From an uncultured Flavobacterium sp. (GTDB lineage Bacteria; Bacteroidota; Bacteroidia; Flavobacteriales; Flavobacteriaceae), in assembly GCA_937773775.1 (NCBI GenBank), contig CALJVL010000015.1, positions 1 through 64,000 of the forward strand: 64,000 bases of DNA, written 5' to 3'. The translations under genes were made by a program, and so were the position numbers. The notes under the pieces are model-generated. The model was not told the origin of the DNA. It saw only the letters and a list, made by a program, of their open reading frames with translations, and made no database searches. Below, piece by piece: positions 17,956 through 26,746 of this stretch (within the stretch, counting starts at the first letter, position 1; each line of letters starts with the position of its first letter).

Positions 17956-18348
17956 TTATTCTAAATCGTCGTTCTCTGATTTGATGTCATTTCCAAATTC
18001 GTCAATGTCTCTTCTGTCTTTTTTGGTTGGTCTTCCGGTTCCATTTTTTCGATAGTGTTCTTTCGATAACTTTAATAATTCTAAATGCTGGTATACATCA
18101 GCTGGAGTGTCGTTTCGCCTGTACATATCAACTAATTTAGCTCCCACGCGGTTATCAGGCACATCCAATACAGTAATTATTTGTGTAATTTGGTCCTTTC
18201 GAAAGGTGATTTTATCGGTCGCAAAAACCTCCTTTGAGGGCTTCGCAACTAGGCCATTTACTGTAACATGGTTTTTTTTGCATGCCTCTGTCACCATACT
18301 CCTTGTCTTGTAATATCGGACACACCATAAAAATTTATCTATTCTCAT
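17956..18348 (-). CDS. S4-domain RNA-binding protein (Hsp15/HslR-like)
   Basis: This is a protein of about 130 residues starting MRIDKFLWCVRYYKTRS, the canonical S4 domain opening, with HVTVNGLVAKPSKEVFATDKI following. The C-terminal tail is basic (KEHYRKNGTGRPTKKDRRD) and then acidic, as in Hsp15. Hsp15 recycles stalled 50S subunits carrying nascent chains in E. coli. I chose the ATG at 18348 because the domain begins there; the longer frame from 18393 adds 15 residues without homology. Confidence 0.85.
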   Translation of the reverse strand: MRIDKFLWCVRYYKTRSMVTEACKKNHVTVNGLVAKPSKEVFATDKITFRKDQITQIITVLDVPDNRVGAKLVDMYRRNDTPADVYQHLELLKLSKEHYRKNGTGRPTKKDRRDIDEFGNDIKSENDDLE

Positions 18349-18426
18349 AAAAATTCTAAAATCAGAGTTAAATAGTTTACAAGAATCAATCAATATTGTA
18401 TCTTGCGCACTTAAAAATCAGCTATA

Positions 18427-19431
18427 ATGAACAAATTTAAGTTTTATTTTATTTTATCAATTACAACACTGTCTTTATTTTCATGTTCAAAAAATAATGA
18501 TCCAGCCGAAGTTACTCCGCTGAGAGATTTTGCAGTACAATACGCTACAGATATTACAGATATTGAAGAATATTTAAAAACATATTATATAGAAGATGTT
18601 TCAGCAGATGCTGATACTAAAATAACTAAAATTCCCGAAGGAGGAACACAGGCTTCAATTTGGTCCTTTAAGGACAATGCTAACTTCCCTAAGCTTTTAA
18701 GTAGAAATGTAGAGCTTCATGATATTACTTATAAAGTTTACTATTTAGTGCTAAGAGAAGGCACAGGTACAGCGCCTTGCAATGTTGATGGTGTTTTTGC
18801 ATCTTATAAGGGAGATTATTTAGAGCAAGTGGTGGCATCAAATGTAACCTCATTGGCAGCAACAGCGTTTGAAGAGGTGAAGTATCCACAGCAAATGATA
18901 AACTTGTTCAGCAAACCAAGAGGTTGGAAGGAAATGTTTCCTCAATTTAAAATAGGAAGCTATTCTGCAAATGTGGATGGTACAATTACATATCAAAATT
19001 TTGGTGCGGGAGTGATGTTTATTCCTTCTGGATTGGCCTATTATGCTTCTGGAAATGGAAGCGTTCCTGCTTATGCGCCTATAGTAGTTAGTTTTAAATT
19101 GTATGAAATTCAACGATTGGATCATGAATTTAATATTGCAAGTGGTGCCCTTACCCCTGATGGTATTAAGTCCTATCAAGAAGATTTAGATGGAGATGGA
19201 TATGTTTGGACGGCAGGAGAATTGCCAGCTGGAGCTGTAAATCCTGATGATAGTGATGGAGATGGAATTCCTGATTTCTTAGATGTTGATGATGACGGTG
19301 ATGGTTTTGGTACCAAATCAGAAATTACAGATGCTAATGGTGTTTTAATTCCTTTTGAGTCTATCCCGAGCTGTGACGGTAATACTACTAATCCTGACAG
19401 AGTCAAAAGGCATTTAGTAAAATGTAACTAA
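18427..19431 (+). CDS. FKBP-type peptidyl-prolyl isomerase lipoprotein with TSP3-like calcium repeat
   Basis: This 334-residue lipoprotein has a lipobox LSLFSC with Cys20. An FKBP-like domain spans about residues 95-240 (VYYLVLREGTG, VFASYKGDYLEQ, IPSGLAYYASGNGSVP, PIVVSFKLYEIQ). After it comes an Asp/Gly-rich tail, DDSDGDGIPDFLDVDDDGDG, resembling a thrombospondin type 3 calcium-binding repeat. It probably assists folding in the periplasm or on the surface. Flavobacteria often carry FKBP lipoproteins of this layout near gliding or secretion genes, but none is adjacent here. Active-site completeness was not checked residue by residue. Confidence 0.75.
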   Translation: MNKFKFYFILSITTLSLFSCSKNNDPAEVTPLRDFAVQYATDITDIEEYLKTYYIEDVSADADTKITKIPEGGTQASIWSFKDNANFPKLLSRNVELHDITYKVYYLVLREGTGTAPCNVDGVFASYKGDYLEQVVASNVTSLAATAFEEVKYPQQMINLFSKPRGWKEMFPQFKIGSYSANVDGTITYQNFGAGVMFIPSGLAYYASGNGSVPAYAPIVVSFKLYEIQRLDHEFNIASGALTPDGIKSYQEDLDGDGYVWTAGELPAGAVNPDDSDGDGIPDFLDVDDDGDGFGTKSEITDANGVLIPFESIPSCDGNTTNPDRVKRHLVKCN

Positions 19432-19609
19432 TAGAAATACATTTTGTTGAAAAGATGGCTTCCCAATGTAAGATTTGGGAAGTCATTTTTTTATTATTGT
19501 TATTTGAATCAAATTTTAAGTGTTAAAAAAATGTTAAATTTAATTATTTTTCTTACTTTTTAAATTTAATATCTAACCTCCGTAAGGCTAATATTAATTT
19601 TAAAAAAAA

Positions 19610-20554
19610 ATGAAAAAATTATTTGTTTTGTTAGTTTCCGTAGTTTTTGCATCTTGCAGTCAGGATCAAATTGAGAGTTCAAATCCATTGGCAGTAAATG
19701 CTTCGTTGTCTGTTTTAGATGGGAAAATGTTGTCATTTAAAGATGATAAATCATTTATTAAAGAATATTCTGCATTGTCAGAATTGAAAACAACAAAAGA
19801 GATTCAAAATTGGATTTCTGCAAAAGGGCATACTTCTCTTCTGGATACTTTGGAGGCTTCGGAGGGTATTCAGGATAGTATAGTTAGTAATACTAGAATT
19901 ATTTATTCAGACCCTATAAAAGCTATTGTTAATGCAGATTCGAAATTTAAAATTTCAGGAAAAGTAATTTGGCTTAACGAGCGTAATCTTTATATACTGA
20001 CTGAAAAAGATCAGAATAAAAATTTACAGGAACTTAAAACTATGAAAACTGATTTAGATGTTTATGGTATTATTTCAAATTTAAATGCGGATCAAAAATC
20101 TAATATTGTAAGTAGAAACGTTATTCCTAATGAAAATAGAATTAAAACATTTGTAAAAAATTTACCAAATAATAAAAGAAATATTTTAGATTTATTCAAT
20201 GAAACTATTGTTATTAATGATCAAATTGTTTCTAGTAAAATGTTTTTAAGATCTATATTTCAATATAAATCTTGTTCTTTTTGGAGATGTACATGGAAAA
20301 CAGATAGTGAGTATTGTCAAATTGAAACAAATGGTTCTGTTAATTGTACTGTTTGTGGAGAATTTAATGATTGGGTTTTGTATTCACTTCAGGGAGAGCT
20401 CTTTACAGGGTCAAAAACTTTTTTATTGGCTACGTGGACAGGAGGTACACCTCCACAGATTATAGGATATTCTAATTTCGCTGTTTCTGGAGATGTTAGA
20501 TGGAAGACGGCGCCATCATCTTATAGCTACCTGCAACCGATTTCTTGGTATTAA
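19610..20554 (+). CDS. Hypothetical lipoprotein, DUF4848-like
   Basis: This 314-residue lipoprotein has a lipobox VVFASC with Cys16. The early stretch SVLDGKMLSFKDDKSFIKEYSAL resembles the N-terminal pattern of DUF4848 proteins of Bacteroidota, though I hold that loosely. The C-terminal third has several Cys and Trp residues (SCSFWRCTWKTD, CTVCGEFNDW), which suggests disulfides in an exported protein. The function is unknown. It is monocistronic, with its own terminator at 20581-20615. Confidence 0.6.
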   Translation: MKKLFVLLVSVVFASCSQDQIESSNPLAVNASLSVLDGKMLSFKDDKSFIKEYSALSELKTTKEIQNWISAKGHTSLLDTLEASEGIQDSIVSNTRIIYSDPIKAIVNADSKFKISGKVIWLNERNLYILTEKDQNKNLQELKTMKTDLDVYGIISNLNADQKSNIVSRNVIPNENRIKTFVKNLPNNKRNILDLFNETIVINDQIVSSKMFLRSIFQYKSCSFWRCTWKTDSEYCQIETNGSVNCTVCGEFNDWVLYSLQGELFTGSKTFLLATWTGGTPPQIIGYSNFAVSGDVRWKTAPSSYSYLQPISWY

Positions 20555-20580
20555 ATTGTTGTAAAAAATACATTTATATA

Positions 20581-20615
20581 AAAAAAATCCAGTTCGTTTG
20601 AACTGGATTTTTTTT
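20581..20615. terminator. Bidirectional Rho-independent terminator
   Basis: Stem AAATCCAGTTC / GAACTGGATTT with loop GTTT and T-runs on both sides. It lies between the convergent lipoprotein and transketolase genes. Confidence 0.9.
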
Positions 20616-20630
20616 ATAAATGGATGTAAA

Positions 20631-21584
20631 TTACTTTCTTTTAATAACTCTTTCTACAGCTGCAACAATCGCTTGATTGTTCAATTTGTATTTTTCCATT
20701 AGTTGTTCTGGAGTTCCAGACTCACCAAAACTGTCATTTACAGCCACAAACTCTTGTGGAGCGGGGTTGTTCAGCGCTAGAACTCTTGATATGCTTTCGC
20801 CAAGTCCCCCAATGATGTTATGCTCTTCAGCGGTAACAATACATTTTGTTTTAGCCAATGATTTTAGAATTGCTTCTTCGTCCAATGGTTTGATTGTATG
20901 AATGTTGATTACTTCTGCAGAAATTCCTTTTGCTTCCAAAGCTTCAGCAGCGATTAACGCTTCCCATACTAAGTGTCCTGTAGCAATTATGGTAACATCA
21001 GTACCTTCACTAAGCATAATCGCTTTTCCTATTACGAAAGGTTTGTCAGCAGGTGTAAAGTTAGCAACAACTGGACGTCCAAAACGCAAGTAAGCTGGAC
21101 CGTGATGATCAGCAAGTGCTAATGTAGCCGCTTTAGTTTGATTGTAATCACAAGTGTTGATTACTGTCATTCCTGGCAACATTTTCATTAATCCAATATC
21201 TTCAAGGATTTGATGAGTCGCTCCATCTTCTCCTAATGTTAATCCAGCGTGTGATGCACAAATTTTTACATTCTTGTCAGAGTAAGCAACTGATTGACGA
21301 ATTTGGTCATATACTCTTCCTGTAGAAAAGTTAGCGAAAGTTCCTGTAAAGGGAATTTTTCCACCGATGGTTAATCCCGCTGCAATTCCAATCATGTTTG
21401 CTTCAGCAATTCCAATTTGGAAAAAACGCTCTGGATGATTTTTTTTGAAATCATCAAATTTTAAGGATCCAATTAAATCAGCACAAAGTGCCACTACATT
21501 TTCATTCTTTTGACCTAATTCAGTCATTCCCGCTCCAAAACCTGAACGAGTATCTTTACTTCCTGTATTTGTATATTTTTTCAT
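20631..21584 (-). CDS. tkt: Transketolase, C-terminal subunit
   Basis: This 317-residue protein covers the pyrimidine-binding and C-terminal domains of transketolase. Diagnostic stretches are FFQIGIAEANMIGIAAGL, in which the glutamate activates the thiamine ring, CASHAGLTLGEDGATHQ, and the C-terminal VITAEEHNIIGGLGE. Together with the separate N-terminal subunit upstream it forms one transketolase of the non-oxidative pentose phosphate pathway. Split transketolases are common in Bacteroidota, so this is not a broken gene. The gap to the N-terminal subunit is 35 bases. Confidence 0.93.
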   Translation of the reverse strand: MKKYTNTGSKDTRSGFGAGMTELGQKNENVVALCADLIGSLKFDDFKKNHPERFFQIGIAEANMIGIAAGLTIGGKIPFTGTFANFSTGRVYDQIRQSVAYSDKNVKICASHAGLTLGEDGATHQILEDIGLMKMLPGMTVINTCDYNQTKAATLALADHHGPAYLRFGRPVVANFTPADKPFVIGKAIMLSEGTDVTIIATGHLVWEALIAAEALEAKGISAEVINIHTIKPLDEEAILKSLAKTKCIVTAEEHNIIGGLGESISRVLALNNPAPQEFVAVNDSFGESGTPEQLMEKYKLNNQAIVAAVERVIKRK

Positions 21585-21619
21585 TTTATGCTGAATTTAT
21601 TTCAGTATCTTTTTACTTA

Positions 21620-22468
21620 TTAGTAATCACCTAAGGTTTCTGGATTTTGAGCAAATGCAGCTTCTAATTGTGCATCATTAGGCGCTTTACCATGCCAAGC
21701 ATGAGTATACATCATGAAATCAACCCCATTACCCATTTGTGTATGTAATAATACACAAACTGGTTTTCCTTTTCCTGTTCTTGATTTTGCGTCAGTCATT
21801 CCTGCAATGATCGCTTCGATATTGTTTCCTTCTTTTATTTCAAGAACATCCCAATCAAAAGCTTCAAATTTTGCACGTATACTACCCATAGCCAAAACTT
21901 CATCAGTCGTTCCGTCAATTTGTTTTCCGTTAAGGTCAATAGTTGCAATAAGATTATCTACTTTTTTTGCAGATGCATACATGATTGCTTCCCAATTTTG
22001 ACCTTCTTGTAATTCACCATCACCGTGAAGTGTGTATATTATGTGATTGTCATTGTTTAGTTTCTTAGCCTGCGCTGCTCCAATTCCTACAGATAAACCT
22101 TGTCCAAGTGAACCAGATGCAATTCTAACTCCCGGTAAATTATCGTGAGTCGTAGGGTGTCCTTGTAATCTTGAATTGATTAGACGGAAAGTCGCTAATT
22201 CAGAAACCGGAAAATAACCGCTTCTTGCTAAAACGCTGTAAAAAACTGGAGAAATATGGCCGTTTGAAAGGAAGAAAAGATCTTCTCCAATTCCGTCCAA
22301 ATCAAAACCTTCTTTGCGTTCCATCAGGTTTTGGTATAGAGTTACCAGAAATTCAGTGCAACCAAGAGATCCTCCAGGGTGACCAGAGTTTACGGCATGT
22401 ACCATTCGAAGAATGTCTCTTCTGACTTGGATAGTTAAATCGTTTAATTGTTGTGTGTTAGGCTTCAT
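21620..22468 (-). CDS. tkt: Transketolase, N-terminal subunit
   Basis: This 282-residue protein carries the thiamine-diphosphate PP domain: VHAVNSGHPGGSLGCTEFL, RIASGSLGQGLSVGIG, and the metal/cofactor motif HGDGELQEGQNWEA with the following IDLNGKQIDG. It pairs with the C-terminal subunit encoded directly downstream to move two-carbon units between sugar phosphates. The length is normal for split enzymes. Confidence 0.93.
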   Translation of the reverse strand: MKPNTQQLNDLTIQVRRDILRMVHAVNSGHPGGSLGCTEFLVTLYQNLMERKEGFDLDGIGEDLFFLSNGHISPVFYSVLARSGYFPVSELATFRLINSRLQGHPTTHDNLPGVRIASGSLGQGLSVGIGAAQAKKLNNDNHIIYTLHGDGELQEGQNWEAIMYASAKKVDNLIATIDLNGKQIDGTTDEVLAMGSIRAKFEAFDWDVLEIKEGNNIEAIIAGMTDAKSRTGKGKPVCVLLHTQMGNGVDFMMYTHAWHGKAPNDAQLEAAFAQNPETLGDY

Positions 22469-22674
22469 TTTGTGTGTAAAAGTTAAACTCCTGCAAATGT
22501 AATTTTTATTTTGGCGTAAGACAAATGATTTTTAGAATAGTTGTTTTTTGGTTTTTAACAGAAAACTATTGGAAAACAGTAGAAAAGACTTGCTTCATAT
22601 TAGAATTATCATAAAAAAAGTGTCATTTTTAACTCTAGTTTTTTTAATGATTCAGTAATTATTATCTTGCGCCC

Positions 22675-23256
22675 ATGTATGGACAATTAGCAAAAAGTAT
22701 TGGCGAAAAAGTGACGCTATCCGCTGAAGATTTTGAATTGTGTAAGACCTTTTTTATACCTAAAAAGATACGCAAAAAACAAACATTATTACTTGAAGGG
22801 GATGTTTGTACTTACAATGCTTTTATTGAAAAAGGAGTATTACGCTCTTATACTATCGACGAGAGGGGAAATGAACATATTGTGCAGTTTGGTTTTGAAG
22901 GCTGGTGGATTACTGACTTGTCTAGTTATTTAACGGGAGCAAACTCCATTTACACGATAGAAGCAATTGAAGACTCAGAATTGTTGCTGTTAACATCTTC
23001 AGCTAGAGAAGAGTTAATGGCTCAGTTGCCTGCTTTTGAGCGATATCAAAGGCTCTTGCTACAGAATGCCTATATAGCATTGCAGGCGAGAGTTAATTCA
23101 GCTTTGAATTTAACAGCCGAGGAAAAATACCTGAGATTAACCACTTCTTATCCCGACATTATAGCTCGTGTACCACAACATATGGTGGCATCTTACCTTG
23201 GTTTGACTCCTGAGACAATAAGTCGTATTAGAAAGCAAATTACGTTGCGTAAATAA
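22675..23256 (+). CDS. Crp/Fnr-family transcriptional regulator
   Basis: This 193-residue protein has a cyclic-nucleotide-binding-like domain (about residues 30-120; FIEKGVLRSYTIDERGNEHIVQFGFEGWW) and a C-terminal helix-turn-helix, MVASYLGLTPETISRIRKQ. It lacks the cysteines of an Fnr iron-sulfur cluster, and the cAMP-contact Arg is not obvious, so the signal is unknown. It is followed on the same strand by a Rossmann-fold protein gene and lies near, but convergent to, a rhodanese cluster. Regulators of this subtype often control neighbouring stress or sulfur genes. Confidence 0.85.
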   Translation: MYGQLAKSIGEKVTLSAEDFELCKTFFIPKKIRKKQTLLLEGDVCTYNAFIEKGVLRSYTIDERGNEHIVQFGFEGWWITDLSSYLTGANSIYTIEAIEDSELLLLTSSAREELMAQLPAFERYQRLLLQNAYIALQARVNSALNLTAEEKYLRLTTSYPDIIARVPQHMVASYLGLTPETISRIRKQITLRK

Positions 23257-23345
23257 ACTTGATTTAGATCAATGCCATTTCTTATTTTAACTCAATGCAG
23301 TTATCATGCTTCTTGAAGTACCTTTGTATTATAAAACAGGAAACA

Positions 23346-23861
23346 ATGGAAAATATAAAAACAATAGCCGTGATTGGTGCTGCTGACAAAAGAAATTTCG
23401 CTGTGCTTAGAGAGTTGTCTGAGCGATACCAGATGTTATTATTTGATAAAAACCCAAAAGCACTCGCAGATATCTACGACTCACTTTTGGCAAGCAATCA
23501 CAACAGCAATATCGAAAAAATGTCTTGCGCTACTGATGCGAGTTGGGAAGCAGATATCATCATTCTTTCTGGCTTTTGTATTAACGATGAAGAAGTTGTA
23601 AGAAAAGTAAAAAAAGTAGCAACGGCTAAGATTATCATTATTATGGAAAATGACGATGAGTTTACTAAGTCTATAAATAGCCAAGTTAGCTTTGACCTTA
23701 TTTTTCCTCACTCCAAAATTGTAGAGATAATAAACCTTAATGCGGACGAAAGAGTCGAGAAAGAATTTCTTTTGGAGGGTCACGATTCCTATGCTTTAGA
23801 TCGTGTTTCAAATATTTTAGAGAGAATGGGTTTCAATACTTATGTATCACAATTAAATTAA
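23346..23861 (+). CDS. Rossmann-fold NAD(P)-binding-like protein of unknown function
   Basis: This is a protein of about 171 residues. It begins MENIKTIAVIGAADKRNFAVLRELS, a Rossmann-type beta-alpha-beta opening with an imperfect glycine motif, and continues with alternating strands and helices (ADIIILSGFCIND, AKIIIIMEND). It may be related to NADPH-dependent F420 reductase-type or ketopantoate-like NAD-binding domains, but no catalytic domain follows, so its function is unclear. I chose the ATG at 23346; the longer frame from 23295 has an unrelated Cys-rich leader. It follows the Crp-type regulator by 89 bases and may be its target. Confidence 0.6.
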   Translation: MENIKTIAVIGAADKRNFAVLRELSERYQMLLFDKNPKALADIYDSLLASNHNSNIEKMSCATDASWEADIIILSGFCINDEEVVRKVKKVATAKIIIIMENDDEFTKSINSQVSFDLIFPHSKIVEIINLNADERVEKEFLLEGHDSYALDRVSNILERMGFNTYVSQLN

Positions 23862-23882
23862 TAGAAACAGAAAATAAACATC

Positions 23883-23987
23883 ATGAGTAATCCAATTTTA
23901 TGACGTCCTTTAAATACTCCTGACCCAAGCACTGATTATACATGTATAGCTAAGGCATACAATGTCTATCCTAAAATGGAGGTCTAA
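23883..23987 (+). pseudogene. Possible remnant of a short gene (one internal stop)
   Basis: A 35-codon frame begins ATG, meets TGA at codon 7 and then reads RPLNTPDPSTDYTCIAKAYN to a TAA. The composition looks protein-like but I recognise no family. It directly follows the Rossmann-like gene and may be a decayed operon member. Confidence 0.2.
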
Positions 23988-24098
23988 TTAAGCTGACGAG
24001 AAAGTTAATTTGTTGATAGGCTTGCAGTTTTATCATTACTTAATACCAATGATGCAATAATGGTATTGTTTTAATATTAAGACTGACAGCTTTATAAT

Positions 24099-24125
24099 TA
24101 AAAAAGCCCCAATTGGGGCTTTTTG
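24099..24125. terminator. Bidirectional Rho-independent terminator
   Basis: Stem AAAAAGCCCC / GGGGCTTTTT with loop AATT, between convergent genes. Strong and symmetrical. Confidence 0.9.
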
Positions 24126-24183
24126 ATGTTTTATATGCATTGATATTTTAAATACTATTATTTGGATTTTATTTCTTCATATT

Positions 24184-24405
24184 CTACGTCTGAAGTGTTA
24201 TCGCTATTTTTTTATTATTTGGTATAGCACAGACATTCGCCGCACAACAACCAGTATTTGCAATGACTTGATACAATAGAAAAGCAGCTAAAACACCAGA
24301 GAGTATACTGTGGGTTTCAAAAGCCTGCATACCGATGTACACACCCAATCCAAGACGAACAAAACGCATTAAATTCCAATCACTTAATAAAGTTGGTACG
24401 TTCAT
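24184..24405 (-). CDS. DUF2892 (YgaP-type) small membrane protein
   Basis: This 73-residue protein opens NLMRFVRLGLGVYIGMQAF and has two membrane helices, followed by NTGCCAANVC with three Cys residues. This is the membrane part that is fused to a rhodanese domain in YgaP. Here it is a separate gene whose ATG overlaps the stop of the preceding rhodanese gene by one base, so the two are translationally coupled. A role in sulfur transfer or thiocyanate/sulfide export has been suggested for YgaP-like proteins; here it is inferred from context. Confidence 0.8.
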   Translation of the reverse strand: MNVPTLLSDWNLMRFVRLGLGVYIGMQAFETHSILSGVLAAFLLYQVIANTGCCAANVCAIPNNKKIAITLQT

Positions 24406-24716
24406 TATATTTTGTTTTGTAGGCTAGTCCAGCTTCCGCCATTATAAACTTGTGTAAAACCATTTGATTTTAAAACACTTTTTGCTGATGCGCTTCGCAT
24501 ACCAGAGGCACAACAAGTGATAACTGCAGTCTCTTTTTTTAGTTTCGAAATATGCTTTGACAAATCGTTCAGCGGAGCGTTTACGGAGCCTTTAATATGT
24601 CCTTGTTTGTACTCGCTAGGGCTACGCACGTCGAGTATTAGAGCTCCCTGTTTTACCAGTGCCGCGTAATCCGCTTTAGGGCCGATGCCAAATAGTTTTT
24701 TCAGTGTATTTATCAT
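24405..24716 (-). CDS. Rhodanese-like domain protein
   Basis: This 103-residue single rhodanese domain contains ILDVRSPSEYKQGHIKGSVNAPL and the active-site loop CCASGMRSA with the catalytic Cys. It would carry sulfane sulfur as a cysteine persulfide. It is the middle gene of a three-gene unit, with a 1-base gap upstream and a 1-base overlap with the DUF2892 gene downstream. Confidence 0.88.
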   Translation of the reverse strand: MINTLKKLFGIGPKADYAALVKQGALILDVRSPSEYKQGHIKGSVNAPLNDLSKHISKLKKETAVITCCASGMRSASAKSVLKSNGFTQVYNGGSWTSLQNKI

Positions 24717-24717
24717 A

Positions 24718-25005
24718 TTACTTTGTTGCTTGAGATTTATAATAATTAACGTCTAACCAGCCACCACCATTGTAGCATTCAATACCCTGTTGTGAAAGAA
24801 AATGCTGAGCTTGACCGCTTCTGTTGCCAGATGCGCAACAAAGTATTAATGGTGCTTTTAGCTCTTTTAACTCTTCGATTCGTTCAGGAATTTCATTTAA
24901 TGCGATGTTTATTGATCCCACGACATTGCCCCCCATGAATTCAGCATGTGTGCGCACATCTACTATAGTTCCTTGGTTCTCTTTGATTATTTCTTCGATA
25001 CTCAT
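24718..25005 (-). CDS. Rhodanese-like domain protein
   Basis: This is a second single-domain rhodanese of about 95 residues: GTIVDVRTHAEFMGGNVVGSINI and the active-site loop CCASGNRSG. It shares the loop pattern with its neighbour but ends in NGGGWLDVNYY. I start it at the ATG in MSIEEIIKENQ (25005); the frame is open to 25056 and the extra 17 residues have no counterpart in the domain. It is first in the rhodanese-rhodanese-DUF2892 operon. Confidence 0.85.
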   Translation of the reverse strand: MSIEEIIKENQGTIVDVRTHAEFMGGNVVGSINIALNEIPERIEELKELKAPLILCCASGNRSGQAQHFLSQQGIECYNGGGWLDVNYYKSQATK

Positions 25006-25248
25006 TTTATTTTTTTTTAAAATTTCATTTGCATTTAAAAATAGTGATTTCATCATATAATTGTCTGATGTTGAATTATAGTGAAACCCATTTTGTAATA
25101 CAAAAGTACCACATCTAAAATGTTTTCACAGTAACATTTGTTACACAAGACTATTTGTAGTGGGAACTATATTTTTTCATGTTTAATATGTACGAAGTAT
25201 TAAAGCGAAAAAAAGGACTAATCTCATTTGACAATATATCTTTTACAT

Positions 25249-25276
25249 AAAAAAAGCCCGCATGGCGCAGGCTTTC
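25249..25276 (-). terminator. Rho-independent terminator of the DUF892 gene
   Basis: On the minus strand AAAGCCTGCGCCATGCGGGCTTTTTTT forms a GC-rich stem followed by a T-run, 25 bases after the stop codon at 25301. Confidence 0.85.
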
Positions 25277-25300
25277 TAGCAAATTTTATTTGCAATAAAT

Positions 25301-25876
25301 TTACAATCTAGGATTTATAATACTATCTGCTTTAAATGCTTTCGGATTGATGGAAGTAATCGCAATTCCAGTTAACGCAGTGTCCGCTTTTTTTTCTTGC
25401 TCTAAAGATATAGCAAGTAGATTAGCCGCTTTGGTTTCTCCAAGTGTTTTTGCAAAGGCATGTAAAGTCCCGTAAGTTGCAATTTCATAGTGTTTCGCCT
25501 TTTGTTCTGATGCAATAATAATGGCATTGCGAACTACGCCCACATCAGTTTTGCTGATCAGAGCGTCACTTTCTTTTAAAATTCCCTCCATAGCATCGCA
25601 TTTTTTTGCGGATGGTTTAATCCCCGTTACTTCAAATATTTTTTCTAATCGGGAAACATGTTCGTTTGTTTCTGTCAAGTGGTTTTTTAAAGTTTTTACC
25701 AATTCTGGAGTTGATGCGTTTTTCATCATTTTAGGTAAATTTAGACTCAATATTTGTTCAGCATAGTAAATGTCTTTTAACCCAACTTCGAATAAATCTC
25801 TCAATCCGTGTGCTGCATTTGCTTTTCCTTTTGGTGTTGCTTTTGAATCTTCTTGTTTTCTACTTGTAGGTGCCAT
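25301..25876 (-). CDS. DUF892 (YciE/YciF-type) ferritin-like protein
   Basis: This is a protein of about 191 residues. After a charged N-terminal tail it begins GLRDLFEVGLKDIYYAEQILSLNLPKMMKNA, the DUF892 signature, with metal-ligand candidates in the four-helix bundle (E in YYAEQ, H in HVSRLEKIF, E-Q-K-A-K-H-Y-E in helix three). YciE/YciF proteins are linked to general stress; the catalytic role is not settled. A second in-frame ATG one codon earlier is equally possible. It is monocistronic, with its own terminator. Confidence 0.88.
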   Translation of the reverse strand: MAPTSRKQEDSKATPKGKANAAHGLRDLFEVGLKDIYYAEQILSLNLPKMMKNASTPELVKTLKNHLTETNEHVSRLEKIFEVTGIKPSAKKCDAMEGILKESDALISKTDVGVVRNAIIIASEQKAKHYEIATYGTLHAFAKTLGETKAANLLAISLEQEKKADTALTGIAITSINPKAFKADSIINPRL

Positions 25877-26229
25877 CATAATTTGTTTTTAAATATTAAA
25901 TATTTTTAGTGACTCAATGATGATTAAGACCTTTTAATAGTCTCAGCAGTTTTTCACATTAAACTTTTATATTTATACGCAGTAATTTTACTGTTTATAT
26001 CTAATCTAAATTTAGAGAAATTTTTTTTATAAACAATTGATAATGAGTTAAATAAGTATAAAAATAACTGATTTAACTAATATTAATTAGGAGGTTTCTT
26101 TATAATTTTTTTTATACCTTATTAACATGAGTTGACGTATTGAGTTTTGACAAAATCAGGAAGTAATAAACCGGATAATATGCTTTAATTAAAAAAGAAG
26201 TTTGAATTGTGAGTTAGTTTTTAACGCAG
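25877..26229. other. Intergenic stretch without recognised gene
   Basis: Very A+T-rich. It should contain the promoter of the DUF892 gene near its left side. No further gene, RNA or repeat is supported. Confidence 0.5.
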
Positions 26230-26271
26230 AAATCTCGATTAGCCCTAAAGTAAGAGGGATAATCGAGATTT
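26230..26271. terminator. Strong hairpin, probable terminator
   Basis: AAATCTCGATTA (26230-26241) is perfectly complementary to TAATCGAGATTT (26260-26271), with an inner GCCCT/AGGG pairing. It lies downstream of the minus-strand gene ending at 26330. The T-run is better on the plus strand, so its direction is uncertain. Confidence 0.6.
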
Positions 26272-26329
26272 TTCAGTACTTAAAAGCCTCAAACGAGCTT
26301 GATAAAATCACTATTTTTTTAGTTGAGCT

Positions 26330-26740
26330 TTATTTCTCCATTTGTTCAAGCATTTTAATTATTTTATCCAGCTTATGTATTTCAATATTATTCAGTTTCG
26401 TCGCCAATTCTTCTATTTCTAGCTTTGCTTCTAGGTTGGTTTGATAATCTGCTTGCGCGTGAACTCTGTCCCTTTGATTTTGTCTATTTTGGGACATCAT
26501 AATAATGGGTGCTGCATAAGCAGCTTGGGTAGAGAAGACCAGATTTAGTAATATAAAAGGGTAGATATCCCAATGTTGAATAAGAGCCATTGTATTTAGG
26601 CCCATCCACAGTACGACCAAAACGGTTTGTATGATTATAAAACGCCAAGACCCCATGCTATTCGCAACTGCATCTGCTAGACGATTACCAAATTCCAATG
26701 TTTCATGATGTTTTTCATGCCAATTTTTTTTCTTTATCAT
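26330..26740 (-). CDS. DUF1003 membrane protein
   Basis: This 136-residue protein opens NRLADAVANSMGSWRFIIIQTVLVVLWMGLN, and PFILLNLVFSTQAAYAAPIIMMSQNRQ follows: the DUF1003 signature with two membrane helices. The C-terminus is a charged helix. Function is unknown; homologues are often called cyclic-nucleotide or Mg/Co-related without proof. It lies 6 bases after the DUF347 gene, so the two membrane proteins form an operon. Confidence 0.85.
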   Translation of the reverse strand: MIKKKNWHEKHHETLEFGNRLADAVANSMGSWRFIIIQTVLVVLWMGLNTMALIQHWDIYPFILLNLVFSTQAAYAAPIIMMSQNRQNQRDRVHAQADYQTNLEAKLEIEELATKLNNIEIHKLDKIIKMLEQMEK

Positions 26741-26746
26741 TTTGCT

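Noticed and set aside
20631..22468. Split transketolase as a broken gene
   Set aside because: Both parts begin with their own start, end at domain borders and match the two-subunit form common in Bacteroidota.
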